Shown: positions 1 to 11,789 of the stretch, one piece after another | How the letters are laid out: each line of letters begins with the position of its first letter | Position numbering within the stretch: position 1 is the stretch's first letter | DNA from: Erodium maritimum | Taxonomy: Eukaryota; Streptophyta; Magnoliopsida; Geraniales; Geraniaceae | NCBI GenBank assembly: GCA_963921825.1 | Contig: OY997591.1 | Coordinates: 41,437,825 to 41,501,824 of the forward strand | DNA: 64,000 nucleotides | Direction of reading: 5' to 3' | The notes under the pieces: model-generated | Database searches by the model: none | The model's input: only the letters and a program-made list of their open reading frames with translations | What the model was told of the DNA's origin: nothing | Translations under genes and position numbers: made by a program

Positions 1-865
1 GCATGTGTGCTTACAACTTGCTTACGTATATAGGGCTACAAGATGACATTTGTAGGCTCCATTGATGATGTCGATTCAAGGTATGGGTGGTACTATTTTG
101 GATGTGAGATCTGCAAATCAAAGGTTCTTTCTGTTGACTCCATTTACAACAATGGCAAGTGTAGAAAGACACTAAATTCTCCAGCGGTTTTGTAAGTATT
201 ATATTATCTTTGATTGTTAACTTCCTATTTACTTTCCAATGTTTCTAAATTTAATCTCCTCTAGCTACAAAATCAATTTTACTCCAAAAGATGATACGAG
301 CATTCTTGCATGTACAACTTTAAATGGTGTTTCAAAGTGTGATCGACTCATGCGCAATATAGCTCTTCAATCGTTTGGATGCTAACAGCAAAGGTATTCC
401 CCGACAAGTACGTGAACTTTGTGGACATGAGTATATTTTTAAGGTCTCCCTCAGTTCTTATAACCTTACATCTGGCAGCACTAATTTCACTGCATGTGAT
501 GTCTTTACTACTCATCCTGTTCTTGAAGCCAGGCACAAAAATGCAGGACTCCTTCAGATGTTTATACGATGTTCCTGTTGTCTATTTGTTTATCTTTTTT
601 TTTGTAGGATTTTTATCCCTTTTTGTAACTCGTTTTTATGTTTTGATAGGCCGACCACCCTGCTTTGTCTTCAGCCTTCTCTGAGCCTGGGCGTGCAACT
701 GTTGTGGCTGATGGTGGCTCCAAAGGTTTCTCTGCAACAGAGTTGATGGAGAAGGGAACTTCTACAATGCCTACCGATTAGATCGAAGTTATGTTGACCC
801 CGTCAAAGAGGAAGGCAAACTCATCAGCCTCGGATGAAGAAACTGACTTGGGCGACTCTACTTAG
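1..865 (+). pseudogene. RPA70-like (replication protein A large subunit) C-terminal fragment, decayed
   Basis: RPA large subunits bind single-stranded DNA through OB folds; the C-terminal one carries a zinc ribbon. At about 49-192 one frame reads VGSIDDVDSRYGWYYFGC then EIC, followed by a further C, which resembles that zinc ribbon. A GTAAGT donor follows at about 192. A second block at 390-540 reads RQVRELCGHEYIFKVSLSSY and then NLTSGSTNFTACDVF, a good match to the last OB fold. A third block (about 650-865) ends in a basic TPSKRK segment and a TAG at 863-865. A TAG at 779-781 and frame changes between blocks show it is broken. The 5' part lies outside the window. Plant Helitrons often carry RPA-like genes, so this may be Helitron cargo (inference, from the Helitron Rep at 28617). 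A decayed cellular RPA1 paralogue is the alternative. Confidence 0.7.
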
Positions 866-1548
866 TACCTGATTGTTTGTTCTTTCCCGGTTTTACATTA
901 TACCTGTTTTTCACTTACATTTCTTGCAAGCATGTTGGATTTTTGGACTTATTCGCTTTTTCATTACCACGATAATCTGAACTCCCAAATAAAGTTGTTA
1001 CCTCATTGTATCTCGCGTAATCATATATCCCTGTTATGAAAATGGATTTCTCACGTTGTTTACATGATGATTTGTTATGTTTGCCTACCGTTGTTTATCA
1101 ATTTTTTGTCGACATTCATTGATTTATTTACATGTGTAACTCTACTGAAGTCAGTTGATTTAAAAATGTTGTGTCTCATATCTGCCACGGTTAGTTAGTC
1201 GGGCCTAACTGTAGTTTATTTTTGTGTGGGTATTTGGTGCTTTCCCCTTCGTTTATTTAGTTGAACATATAGTACTATACTTTCTTCCCTAAATATGTGG
1301 TTTGTTAGTACTATTCTCACAACTAGGTGATCAGATTTAATGTTTGCTAATTTTTCTTCGTACTGACATTATATATAATGATTGTCCTTTGCTCCACATG
1401 TACAAGATCATAAGGCTTGTTAATACAACTTCAACGGTACTTGGTCTGAATGTTTTACATGTCCTGTTTTCCTCTTTTAGCTCATTTTCCCTTATGTAAC
1501 ATTGACTTTAGACAAAGGTTCTGCATTCCCCTATTCGCAGCTTCAGTC
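866..1548. other. AT-rich spacer between the RPA-like and F-box-like relics
   Basis: No coding frame with recognisable motifs is seen. The sequence is T-rich with polypyrimidine runs, as in plant introns and 3' flanks. Confidence 0.4.
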
Positions 1549-2118
1549 ATGATACTCGATCAGGTTTCGAGTTTCCTGTTCATTACTTGCCTTCCAGATG
1601 ACATTCTTTTTGAAATATTTTCCCATACTCTCGCGACTGGCGACGAGCCCTTTGATGTACTCTCACTCTGGTGCGATTAATTACCTTTGTTCATATGTGG
1701 TCATTGCCATATGCTTTTTCACTTGCTTGATTAATTCTTTTGCCTTTTTTTCCTTTACTTCAGCAGTACGGAGTTCCACAAAGTGTTGCACACACCCCGG
1801 ATTTTGCAACTCTTACACTGTGATTGCTTCCCTCGGTCTTCTAAACAAGTCACAGAGTATAGTGTAACTGTCTTAGGCGATGCACGACGATCTGGCAATA
1901 TATATGCTCAGTGTCTTCTCGGAGACCTTGCTTTCAATGGCCCTGACGCACGGAAGGGAACTAGATACATTGTTCCTCTTCGCAAAGACAAACTATATGC
2001 CAGCCGTTATATATATGCGATGGCACTGTTCAAGACTAATCGTCCATGCAGTGGTGCCCGTACTATGCACTCTCTTCTCGAAGACATGGATTTTGATCGG
2101 AATGCGCTTAGAGAATGA
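1549..2118 (+). pseudogene. F-box protein fragment, At2g35280-like type
   Basis: F-box proteins are substrate receptors of SCF ubiquitin ligases. An ATG at 1549 opens a frame reading LPDDILFEIFSHTLATGDEP, a typical F-box start (LPDDLLxEI), and runs to a stop at 1678-1680. After a pyrimidine-rich stretch with an AG acceptor near 1770, a second exon-like frame runs to 2116-2118. It contains SGNIYAQCLLGDLAFNG and LYASRYIYAMALFKTN, which resemble the Sel1-like helical repeats (GNPEALYRKG, ASYVYGMILL) of the plant At2g35280-like family. The two parts lie in different frames across about 90 bp of intron-like sequence. It shares strand with the RPA-like relic upstream and the unknown ORF downstream. 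It could be one spliced gene or a captured fragment. The F-box call is moderately secure; function is not. Confidence 0.5.
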
Positions 2119-2537
2119 TGTACACTATTTAGAGCAATGTTGATGCCCAATAAACATAAAGAACTTAGGGTCACTCGATTTATTTTTTCACTGGTATTGG
2201 TCATGGGTTTCCTAGAAAAGTTAGTGTGATTTTAGGTGACTTAGTACTTGATATCGACTGTCCTTTTTGTATGGTTGATGTCGAAACATACAAACTACAC
2301 CATGCAGTTGAATGATGCATAGACAAGCGTCATTCACCATGGTCGTTATTTAGCTCCCTTAATGCACTACTTCTATGTGTTTGATAGTTTCTTTGAATTA
2401 ATAAATGTAGAGTTATGTCTTTGTTTTGCTTAACCCATTTGTTGATTTCCATAACGGTTCCTGCTCATGTTTTATGTAAAGCATATTAAATAGATATTTT
2501 TCCTTTTCCATAGGCTATTGTTGCGAGGAAATTAAGC
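2119..2537. other. Spacer, AT-rich
   Basis: No recognisable coding or repeat motif. A pyrimidine-rich tract ending in TTCCATAG at about 2512 directly precedes the next ORF and could be a splice acceptor. Confidence 0.35.
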
Positions 2538-3014
2538 ATGGATGTGGGCGATATAGAGATGCACTTAAACCGTCATTTAGCTACGCTTGCACGTTGGAAT
2601 AGAAGTCGCATACTAAATGTGTGTAAACAAAGCAAAGTTATGGATGGAGCATTGTTTTTACCGTACATGAGGCGTTTGAAGATTTTTGGGTGTCGTTATT
2701 ACAAACTAAAACGCTGTTTGGTTTTCCTACAACAAGGCCTCGCATTATACGGTTTGGGTGATACACAACATCGTTTGAGGGCTGTTCGGCAATTTATATC
2801 ACGCTATTCTGTAGGTGCGTCATTACCAATAATACCTCAGCAACACACTAATCAGAATTCTATATCACCGGATATTGCGATTACTTCGACCCCTCCATCT
2901 TCAAATGTTGTACAAGCCGATGTTCAAGTTACTCAAACAATTGTGTCACGTAACCGTCCAATAAGAACACCGACTTTCCCGACATGTGCAGAGAATAGGC
3001 GTTCTGCTCGATAG
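2538..3014 (+). CDS. Hypothetical 158-aa protein, possibly a terminal exon
   Basis: I do not recognise this protein. It opens MDVGDIEMHLNRHLATLARW. The first 100 residues look helical, with aromatic and basic residues (YMRRLKIFGCRYYKLKRC). The last 60 are a low-complexity Ser/Thr/Pro/Ile tail ending in basic RNRPIRT and ENRRSAR. The frame is open to the TAG at 3012-3014. A splice-acceptor-like tract lies just upstream, so the ATG may be internal to an exon. It lies 29 bp left of the copia C1 LTR and shares strand with the RPA and F-box relics, so it could be the last exon of that locus or Helitron cargo. No enzymatic motif is visible. Confidence 0.35.
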   Translation: MDVGDIEMHLNRHLATLARWNRSRILNVCKQSKVMDGALFLPYMRRLKIFGCRYYKLKRCLVFLQQGLALYGLGDTQHRLRAVRQFISRYSVGASLPIIPQQHTNQNSISPDIAITSTPPSSNVVQADVQVTQTIVSRNRPIRTPTFPTCAENRRSAR

Positions 3015-3043
3015 AAGCGAAAATTTTCAATGATTGTTAGAAG

Positions 3044-4764
3044 TGTTGGAATTATAGGGAGCAAAACGCAGTGGAAAATAAAAACTTTCCCTAGAATAGC
3101 CTCAGGATCCATGTAATTCCGAGTAAACCAACAAACAAAAATTAAAGGAGAGATTACCTCTTTCAATTTTTCAGCTTGGTTCGAGACAGGGACCAATTTG
3201 CAGCTCGTATATCTCAGCAACTAACCGTTAGAATACAAATCCCTCCGGTCAGATTGAAGACCAATATGTGTAGAACGTTCACTCCAAAACTCAGCAAGAA
3301 CGAACCTCTGATGAACCTCCGATCGAGCTCTTTACAGTGGCTGGTCGGACAGATTCTAGGCAGAAAAATCAGCCCAGATTTTTCTTCTCTTCTTGAAAAC
3401 AAACACCCAAAACAAATGGATTTGGCTTGAGTCTCCACTACGCCTACGTATCCTCTTGGAGGAATCAAAGCCATGTAGTTCTTGAACAATCCTTCCCAAA
3501 GTCGTTTGTGTGCTAGCACAAGATGAAGAACACTTCTTCCTCTATATTCTCTCTACTCGTTTTTCCCTCTACACTTTGAGAACCAGTCTCAACACAACCT
3601 TGAGAAAAAAAATCAGTTTTTCTTCTCTCTCTAGCATGCTTACTTAACCCAACATGACCACACTTATTTTATTTGGAAAAACCCAACTCTTGGACTTCCA
3701 ACTTGGACAAGTGTCTCACTTGAGTTTCGCATGCTTACTATTCCTAAACATGACTCCACCAAGTCATTTCAAGCAAGCCCAACTCTTGGACTTTCTTTTA
3801 TGACAAGTGTCTAATTTTAGGAGTAGTGGTCATGCAAAAATCCCCTTTTTGAATTTAAAAAATTCAAAAGTCATTTTTGCATTTTAATTGCCCAACATAA
3901 TCTTTATTATATTGGTGATTCGAAAAACGAGTTTAGAGGAATAAATAAATATTATATCGAATATAATATATTATTTTATTCACTTAATGGACTTCGAAAG
4001 TCCAATACGATTTTGGGCTTGTTGTTAGGTGTGACCCTATAGGCTCATACAACGTTCAGTAGTGGGCCCGAAATCCTCGATTCGTCCACATGTCATAGTT
4101 GTCTTCTAGCAAATCAATATGACTACCCAAACGTGTATGATGATCGTCAATGTGACTTAACCTTTACACGCTAATATGCTAACCCTTCTGTCAACGATAT
4201 CTCGATCGAATAAGGCATAGGGCCATCATCCTTATTTTATTTGATCGATGTTTCTTGATCTTAAGTAGACTGCCTGTGGTAACTCTTTATCAATTCGCAT
4301 GTCCATGCTTTTCCTACAGTCCCACTTATCAAGGGGCCCAAACGATATCTCTCATATTTGTATGAGTTACAGATCCCTTATCAGTCAACCATATCTCTCA
4401 CATAGACACTTATGCACCAAATCACAACCTTTATAATTGCCCGGTTAAAGACAACGTTTAATTGTGTCAAAGCACACAACCACCTATGTAGAAATCGTGA
4501 TGACTATAAGGTCAGAGGAATTAAGTCATATTACGGTACTAAGAAATACTCATACTAGTCTTAGTATATCAGTAAGACCAGGGATCAAGTGAATAATACT
4601 CTATTACTTCTAAGAGTTTTACTATCAGGTCCTCAACCCGATGATCTTAAGAAAGAGTATTATTCACACTATTAACATTTCGCAAATTATAATAGTAGTG
4701 TCGGTGTATTAATGAAATGATAATGCCGTCCATGATCACGATTGGCCTAGGGCACAAAACAACA
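3044..4764 (-). mobile_element. 3' LTR of Ty1/copia element C1
   Basis: On the plus strand this 1721-bp segment runs from TGTTGGAATT to ACAAAACAACA, so on the minus strand it begins TGTTG and ends CAACA, the usual copia TG...CA ends. On the element's strand it directly follows a polypurine tract (4765-4775). The length matches the other copia LTRs here (1673 and 1687 bp). The 5 bp left of it are AGAAG (3039-3043), the expected TSD. The partner copy cannot be seen because the element's 5' end is lost. Confidence 0.75.
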
Positions 4765-4775
4765 CTCCCACTTGC
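4765..4775 (-). other. Polypurine tract of copia C1
   Basis: The minus strand reads GCAAGTGGGAG directly against the LTR start, the standard copia PPT position and sequence. It primes plus-strand DNA synthesis. Confidence 0.75.
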
Positions 4776-5813
4776 ACTAGGTCCAATCGACATTACAAGT
4801 AATGCCCATTGACCTGACATGACACCCATGTCCAAAGTGTTGAAGTGTCTTAGTTATAGGATCAGCCATATTATCATTTGTAGGTACTTTGCATATCTTA
4901 GCGTTTCCTCTCTTTGAATGAGATGGTAACGACTTACGTTGTGTTTGGATTTCTGGTGTGCTATCGTGCCATAGTTATCACAATACATGTTTATCGGATC
5001 TGATATACTACGGATGATTCCCAAGCCGGATCCAAACAGTCTTTTTAGCTGCATCCGATGCAGCTAACTACTCGTCTTCTATTGTAGTAATAGTGTTCAG
5101 CTCCGAGCTTCTTAAGCTGAACGCACCTTCATTCAAACAAAAACACATAACCAGACTTTGATTTCAAATCATCTATGTTGGTCTGGAAGCTAGCATCTAT
5201 GTAACTCTTTACAACTAGTTCACTTTTCTGACCGCCATACAACATAAAGGCATCCTTAGTCCTTCTCAAGTACTTAAGGATTCTTTAACTATCGTCCAAT
5301 GACCTTCACATGGACCTGCCTTGTATCTACTCGTTGTACTTAATGCATACGAGACATTGAGTTTAGTACACAACATCGCATATATGATAAATCCAATATC
5401 AGACGCATATAGGATTTTACTCATGCGGTCTCGCTCATCAAGTGTCATAAGACACTGAGTCTTGCTGAGACTAATGTCATGGGGCATTGGCAAAAACCCT
5501 CTTTTAGAGTCTTGCATACTAAACCTTGACAAAACCTTGTCAATGTAAGTGCTCTAACTTAGCCCCAAAATCTTTCTAGATCTATCTCCATAGATTTTGA
5601 TACCTAATACATAGGCAACTTTGCCTAACTACCACATTGAAAAACAATTCCCTAACCATGCCTTAACATTCTTGCAAGATAGGGATGTTATTTCCAATGA
5701 CCAGTATGTCATCTACATACAACACTAAGAATACGATCGAGCTCCCACTAACCTTCTTGTACACACAAGGCCTGTCTTTGATCTTGATGAAGTCAAACCC
5801 TTTGACTTATTCA
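4776..5813 (-). pseudogene. Copia C1 RT C-terminus and RNase H, degenerate
   Basis: RNase H removes the RNA template during reverse transcription. The minus strand shows copia landmarks in several frames. A YVDD-like region and the LSRFSMQDSKRGFLPMP block lie at 5400-5730, followed by LSKTQCLMTLDERDRMSKI, then a KYLRRTKDAF-like segment near 5260. The last coding block (about 4785-4860) reads ADPITK and MGI.C.VDW, the usual copia pol C-terminus just before the PPT. Stops and frame changes occur about every 100-200 bp, and the canonical TEAEY motif is not intact. This is an old, non-functional copy. Confidence 0.7.
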
Positions 5814-6218
5814 TCAAAAAAAATTCCAACTTTGACGAGCCTGTTTTAATCCATGAATGGATCTCTGTAGCTTGTCAATGGACTCTTGATAAGATATGGG
5901 TTCAACTTGATCCACAACTATCACGTCATCAATCTCTGAAGTGAGAAACCCATATCTGATAGGAGCTTGACGTGTCCTATCAGACCTCCTTTGAACTTGT
6001 GGTACAACCTCATGTACTACATTCTCTCGTTCATGTACTTGAGTAACCATTTTAGGCACAACGCTACTTTGTGGTTCTGTAATATTTTAAGTTCAACCGC
6101 CCTCCCATTGTTTTCTTTGGAAATAAACTCTCTTTCCAAAAAACTCCATCCCGAGCAACAAACACTTTGTTCTCCGTAGCGTTGTTGAAGTAATATCCTT
6201 TAGTTTCCTTAGGATATC
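5814..6218 (-). pseudogene. Copia C1 integrase-RT linker and truncated RT
   Basis: The minus-strand frame at 5814-6059 carries the basic linker RRSDRTRQAPIRYGF (copia polyproteins usually have RRSxRxxxPP-RYGF here). It then jumps from SYQESID straight into KLQRSIHGLKQARQSWNFF. Most of the RT fingers and palm lie between those blocks in copia C2 (33160-33600) and are absent here, so an internal deletion of about 150 codons is inferred. The part toward 6218 resembles a degenerate integrase C-terminus. Confidence 0.65.
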
Positions 6219-6900
6219 CTACAAAGAGGCACTTCTCTGATTTAGGGCTAACTTATTCGTCACTAGATGTTTCACATAAGTTACACATCCCCATATCTTT
6301 AGAAAAGAAAAACTAGGAACCTTTCCTGTCCATATCTCATATGGTGTCTTATCTACTGCCTTTGGTGGTACTCTGTTCATAACGAATGTAGTAGTTTCCA
6401 GAGCATATCCCCAAAATGAGATTGGGAGATCAATGTTACTCATCATAGACCGAACCATATCTAATAGGGTTTGATTCCTCCGTTCATACACACCATTCCA
6501 ATGTGGTGTTCCAGGGGAGGTTAGTTGAGAAATGATCTCACAATCTTTCAGATGATCTACGAATTCTTGGCTCAAATATTCACCACTTCGATCATATCGC
6601 AGTGACTTAATATTTTTGCTAAGTTTATTTTGTACTTCATTCTTGAAAACTTTGAACCTTTCAAAAATTCCGATTTTTTATGAAGTGCCCAAATCCTCCT
6701 CTAGCAATTGTACTTATTGGACCACATACATCCGAATGTATAATGCCCAATAAGCCAATAGCTCTCTCACCGTTTCAGAAAAACGTGTATTTTTCATCTT
6801 GTTCATTAAATAAGATTCGCACGTTTCAAATGATTCATAAAAGAATCCAAAAGTCCATGGAGTTGGAATTCTGATATGTGTTTCTTATTTACATGAATCA
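6219..6900 (-). pseudogene. Copia C1 integrase, degenerate
   Basis: Retroviral-type integrases use a D-D-E triad. The best frame (6219-6575) reads SQLTSPGTPHWNGVYERRNQ, holding the third acidic residue (E of ERRN). It continues with TLLDMVRSMMSNIDLPISFW and KIWGCVTYVKHL. Upstream on the minus strand, other frames hold HSDVCGP- and DRSGEY-like blocks (first and second Asp regions), with Gly to Ser in the second. Frame breaks prevent a continuous protein. Confidence 0.7.
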
Positions 6901-7349
6901 AGCGACCGTGCTAGAGGAATATAGGGTTTGTCTCATCAGACTTAAACCCTCTTTTATCAATGCTATAGAGGGTCTTCTCATTAGAGTCTTATGTTCAAAA
7001 CACAAAGACCTCTAATTCAAGAAGTAGTTGCATAATGAACGTTATCATGAAAAAGATTAAACTTACTATTCTCAATAGTAAACTTATAGTCTTCTTTGTC
7101 CAAACACGAAATGGAGACGATACTCCTACAAAACGTAGGTACATGATAACATTGTTCAAAATGCAAACCAAGCCCACTAGGCAAGGCCAACTCGTATGTC
7201 CCCACAGCTAAGGCAATGACTCCATGGTCATCCCCAACTCGTAGGTCCACCACACCTTCCTTCAATGCCCTCTTACTTTTGAGTCCCTGCAAATTTATAC
7301 AAATGTGGGATTCAGATCCAATATCCAATATCCAATATCCAAGAATCAA
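6901..7349 (-). pseudogene. Copia C1 protease and pre-integrase region
   Basis: The minus-strand frame reads WILDIGSESHIC, matching the copia protease active site (normally D-[TS]-G followed by SHI). The catalytic DTG/DSG has become DIG, so this protease is probably dead. It continues with VDLRVGDDHGVIALAVGT and LPSGLGLHFEQCYHVPTF, typical of copia PR. The DIG motif is preceded by a short imperfect duplication: the ATATCCAAT unit is repeated at 7318-7340. Confidence 0.7.
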
Positions 7350-8271
7350 AAGTAGATGCTTTTATTTCTATAACATGAATACCTGAAGAGCTGGGTACAC
7401 TACCCTTGTTCTTCTTCAGATCATCTTTATATTTCTGGCAGTTCCTCTTCCAGTGACCAACCTCATTGCAATAATGACAAACCGAGTCCTTTGGGGTTGC
7501 AAATTGAGTGTACTCGGTCCTTGGCTTTGACATGGGCCTTAAACCCATAGGAGCCACATGACCCTTTCCTTTGCCTCCCCCATTCCTTTTGTACTCGATT
7601 CTTTTCTTAACCATTAGAACATCCTTGGTATTACCTTGAATGCTCTTCTCAGCAGTTTGAAGCATCCCATGCAACTCTGAGATGGTCTTTGCCATATTGT
7701 GCATATAGAAGTTCATAATGAAACCATGAAATTAATCAGGAAGTGACTGGAGGAGAATATATGTAGGCAACTCCGATTCTAACTTGAAACTGAGTCTCTC
7801 AAGATGCTCAATGAAACCCTTCATCTTAAGCACATGAAGGCTAACACCCTTCCCAGCGGGCATCTTGCATGAAATGAGGTTCTTGATAGTATTGAACCTT
7901 TCAATCCTAGCCTTCTCTTGGAACATTTCCTTAAGTTGAACCATCATGTCATACGCATCCTCCTCCATCATTTCCTTCTGGAGATCAGCCTCCATGGAAC
8001 CAAGCATTATACAAGGGACATCAACAGAGTCATCAAAATGTTTGGTCCAACCATTTCTAATGGATTTCGAAGCATTTGAGGCTGGTTCCTCAGGAACTGG
8101 CTCATCCAGGATATACTCTTTTCTTTCCTGCCTGAGAACAATTCTCAGGTTTCTGGCCCAATTTAGAAAATTTGTCCCATTGAGTTTATCCTTCTCAAGG
8201 ATCGATCGTATCGATAAACTATGTGAATTGTTTGAAGATTTGATATACAACAGATAGATATGCAAAGTCAT
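7312..8271 (-). pseudogene. Copia C1 gag (UBN2-type) with CCHC zinc knuckle
   Basis: Gag forms the particle and binds RNA. The minus-strand ATG at 8271 leads into KDKLNGTNFLNWARNLRIVL, then VDVPCIMLGSMEADLQKEM and RIERFNTIKNLISCKM, which are hallmarks of copia gag. A TAA at 7732-7734 separates it from the next in-frame block, MHNMAKTISELHGMLQTAEK. The nucleocapsid zinc knuckle follows: CHYCNEVGHWKRNC (C-X2-C-X4-H-X4-C complete). One or two lesions break an otherwise recognisable gag of about 300 residues. Confidence 0.8.
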
Positions 8272-8626
8272 TAATACGGATATAAAACAATCAACCCTAG
8301 GTTGTATCTTCAGGATACATTAAAAGCCAAGATCCATATTCAATTCCACTTAGAGTAAGCGTTGGCTTAATCGCCCTAAGCGGAATTAATTAGGTAGGTA
8401 ACTCTTTACCAATTGCATCACTATGCAACTCTTGGATAGAATAAACACATCATATGTGTTGGCACAAATTCTATCTGATGCCCTAAGTCCAAAACCTTTT
8501 TGTAAAACCTAGAAAAGTTCAACCATATCTGGATATGCAACCTCGACTACTATGCGCACCACGCTTTGGCATAACCTACACATAGCAACCAAAAGTTCAC
8601 TCCTTTCCATCAAACTTAAACGACTA
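8272..8626 (-). other. Copia C1 5' leader, cut by gypsy E1
   Basis: Non-coding sequence upstream of gag. Its counterpart in copia C2 (36033 onward) is a longer leader. The C1 PBS and 5' LTR that should follow are missing: gypsy E1 begins at 8627. GACTA (8622-8626) would be the E1 TSD. Confidence 0.6.
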
Positions 8627-9424
8627 TGTAATAACCACTCCCGGTCAACGCCAGTCAAATCTGCGAAAAACAGGAAAATTTAAAATTTTTTAGACAAGCA
8701 CTTAAATGAACCTAAGTTTGACCCCGAGGGTCATACCGGACTTGAGTTGACCTCGATATCGACCAAAGTGAGTTCCGGGGGACTCAGGGCAACTTTCTGA
8801 CCAATTTGGGAAATGTTGACTTTTCGCTGAAAAGTCAACCGAGCGACATTTTGGTCCATTCGAGGTCCGTTTTGGATCCAAAAAGCTTAGCCGTCGTCGC
8901 AGCGGTCTTAGTTGAGCCGTTTCCTTGTAGCCCGTCAAGTTTCGTAATTTCTTGGAAAAAGTGCCCGTTCGGGGCCCGAAACGGTCAAATTTTGCGAATC
9001 TGATTGAAAAATATCTAGGAGATATTTTCCAAAAAGGTGTGGGACCCACTTGCCACATGTCAAATATGTGGTGGTGTTAGATATTTTTTGAAACAAGACA
9101 AATGAGTGGACATGTGGGGGGGGGGGGTTCGGCCACAATTCAAAAATAGAAACAAAAAGAGAAGTTTAGAGAGAGAAAAGAAGAGAGAAGGAGGAGAGAA
9201 AAGAGAAGAAGTTTGTAGGGTTTTGGTGATTCTCGTTCATCAAACCGTTGGATCGTCTCAAAGATAGAAGAACCGATTTCACACCGTCATTCTCTACGGT
9301 GAGCATCTAACCGATTTTCGTTTTGTTAAGTTTCAAAGTTAGGGTTTGGTTAGAAACTAGTAGTTTATGGTGGTGTTGAGGTGTGGGGCTCGTTGGAGAC
9401 GTTTTGGAGCGAGATTGGGATGTT

Positions 9425-9429
9425 TTCCG
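9425..9429. repeat. Left TSD (TTCCG) of the copia solo LTR
   Basis: TTCCG here and at 11103-11107 brackets the solo LTR; the empty E1 3' LTR site has it once. Confidence 0.95.
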
Positions 9430-11102
9430 TGTTAGTCTTAGTGCTCATAGTTCAATCACAAATGTCCAAATGTATATATCATCGTTAGCAATAAAATTAA
9501 AGCGGCTTTATATTACTTATGTGTTGGAGTAATATATCGATGTGTGCTCTGATCTATGCCCACCATGCGAATATAACCATAGATCGAGATAGATCACACT
9601 CGATGGGTCCCTAGTCAACAAAGCTTCACTAGAAGCGACTAGTATGAAAGATGGCTCTATATGGCTTACGTTCTGTTAGTCATTGGAATGGGATTCCGAA
9701 GTCTGATCATAGATATCATGTGGGACATGATATTGGACGACCCGCCCTGAATATGTGCCATAGATTAAGTCATGAACATATTCGGTGTCGTAGCTTGTCA
9801 TGTATCCTTAGACCAAGGAGTCTTTGTGATCGTTATGTAGTCAACAACTGAGTTTGACCTGAGCCTAACGTTGTCCGTAACAGGGCTTCCATAACGGCCA
9901 GGATTGGCTTGGGGATGGGCTACATGAGTGACACGAAAGACGGCTAAGGGATTTATCCTTCATACTGAGGTATGGGAAAGATATCGGTTCTCGGCCTCTT
10001 GATCGAGAGTGACTGAAAGAATAGCATGGCCTTGCACATGATACTGGGTATCATATCTTCAGTCATCTTACATATCAAGGAACAGTGATTGAGAATAATA
10101 AGGATGACGGCTCTATGCCTTATCTCAATCAGGATATCGGAGATAAAAGGATAATGACAGGGATGAGGGAAAGGTTAGAATCAACAGGGTCGATTCGTTA
10201 TGCAATGTCAGGCAATACTAAAGTCTCGTTAGTTGCCACTTAAATAGGATCAATTAAAATGGGATTTTACGTTGATCTATTGACATGCATAAACCTAAGG
10301 GTCACACCGGAGGATGAAACTCATTGACACATTTATGGAGAATGGCCAAAAGGGAGTTGTCTCGGGACATGACCAAAAATGGGTTTTGGGTCATGTGCCC
10401 GTAAGTGAATAGGAATTTACGGATCGAGACAAGGCTTGGAGTCTTGGGATTGATCGCGTCGGATAATGTTGGACATTTCCGGTATGGAAGGCTTGGAGGC
10501 GATGAGAGAATCACGGGACCTCGTTGGAAATGGCCACGGGCCATGTTCCAAGAGGCCCATGAAAGGCCCATGGAACTAATTAATCAAGTCTTGATTAATT
10601 AGTACTAAGTAAGCAAGACAAGGATTAAGGTGTTGGTGATTCACCACCTAACCCAATCTTGTCTTGCCATACTTTGTCCTATTTACACCTTACTTGACAC
10701 CATACTTGTCCCATGCCTTTAGTTGGACAAGTATGGGTTTTGTTATGTTTAAGCCATCTTTTTTCAACATAACAAATACAAGACAAGAATAGGAAACACA
10801 ACTTCTCTCCCCATTCCCTTGCAATTTCGAGTTTGGCAAGTTTCCACCTCCATTTTTGTGTTCTTGAGTCCTCAAAGAGAAGAACTACGTGGCTTTGATT
10901 CCCATGTGGATACGTAGGCGTCTTGGAGACTCAAGCCAATCATTCGTTAACCGGTGTTCTTGTTTTGGTAAGAAATAGTGCTGAATTTTTCTCTTGTGAA
11001 TCCATTCTTTGTTAGTTGTTTCATGGTTTTAATCATCTCTTGGTTTTCTTTGATTTTCCGCTGCGAGTTGGTTCATCTCCAACCCTACCTCGAGACCCAA
11101 CA
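9430..11102 (+). mobile_element. Solo LTR of a Ty1/copia element inside the E1 5' LTR
   Basis: 1673 bp, starting TGTTAGTCTTAG and ending CGAGACCCAACA. It is flanked by identical TTCCG pentamers (9425-9429 and 11103-11107). The E1 3' LTR has the uninterrupted site (TTTTCCGGTGACCGG near 19700), confirming the insertion. The same LTR family recurs at 51853-53539, where it follows a copia pol C-terminus. Solo LTRs arise by recombination between the two LTRs of a full element. Confidence 0.95.
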
Positions 11103-11789
11103 TTCCGGTGACCGGAGGCTCGGGGGAGCTTCGGCCACCGTGCACGGTGGCTGGCCGGACCTATAGGGTGGCTGGCCGGAGCTAGGACCGGCCACCACCA
11201 TGGTGGACCGGCCCCAAACCGGCCCTAGCCACCCACGGCGAAGGGTGGCCGGGTAGGGCCCACATGCTTGGGTATTTGGGTTTCATGTTCGGGTGGTTTA
11301 GAACGTTCCGGGTCCATTATCGACAATGTCGAGTAATTGGGAAGTTTGGGATTGATCGACATTCTCGGGGTTACTTTTGGGCGTCAAGTTTATTAAGCTT
11401 CAGTTTATTCCCGCAAGCGTAAAAGTGTTTTAAATTGTGTTCTTTTTAGATCGTGCCGCAGACAGAGGAAAGGGAAAGCTAGGCGTGTGATCGGTATCAC
11501 GCCGGAACTTGTTTGTGGGCTTTTGGAGAAAGCATACGAGGTAGGGAAAAGTAGCCGGATCTCGGCCCTGATTAGGGAAAGTTAACAGTAGAAATGCATG
11601 TGACACCGGGGTCTCGTGGGTTAAGTAAGTTTATCGAATAATAGAAAGGCAGGCGACACCGGGTGGTGTCGTATGATACAGAAACGTATCGAACAATAGA
11701 AAGGCGTGTGACACTTAGTAGTGTCGTAGGATAAGTGAGCTTATCGGTATTATAATTACTGGAGGCATTTGTTTATGCCCGGAGGTTGA

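Noticed and set aside
8702..9138. Minus-strand frames repeated at 19123-19427, 28177-28459 and elsewhere
   Set aside because: U3 of the gypsy LTR; recurrence reflects LTR copies, and no protein motif is present.
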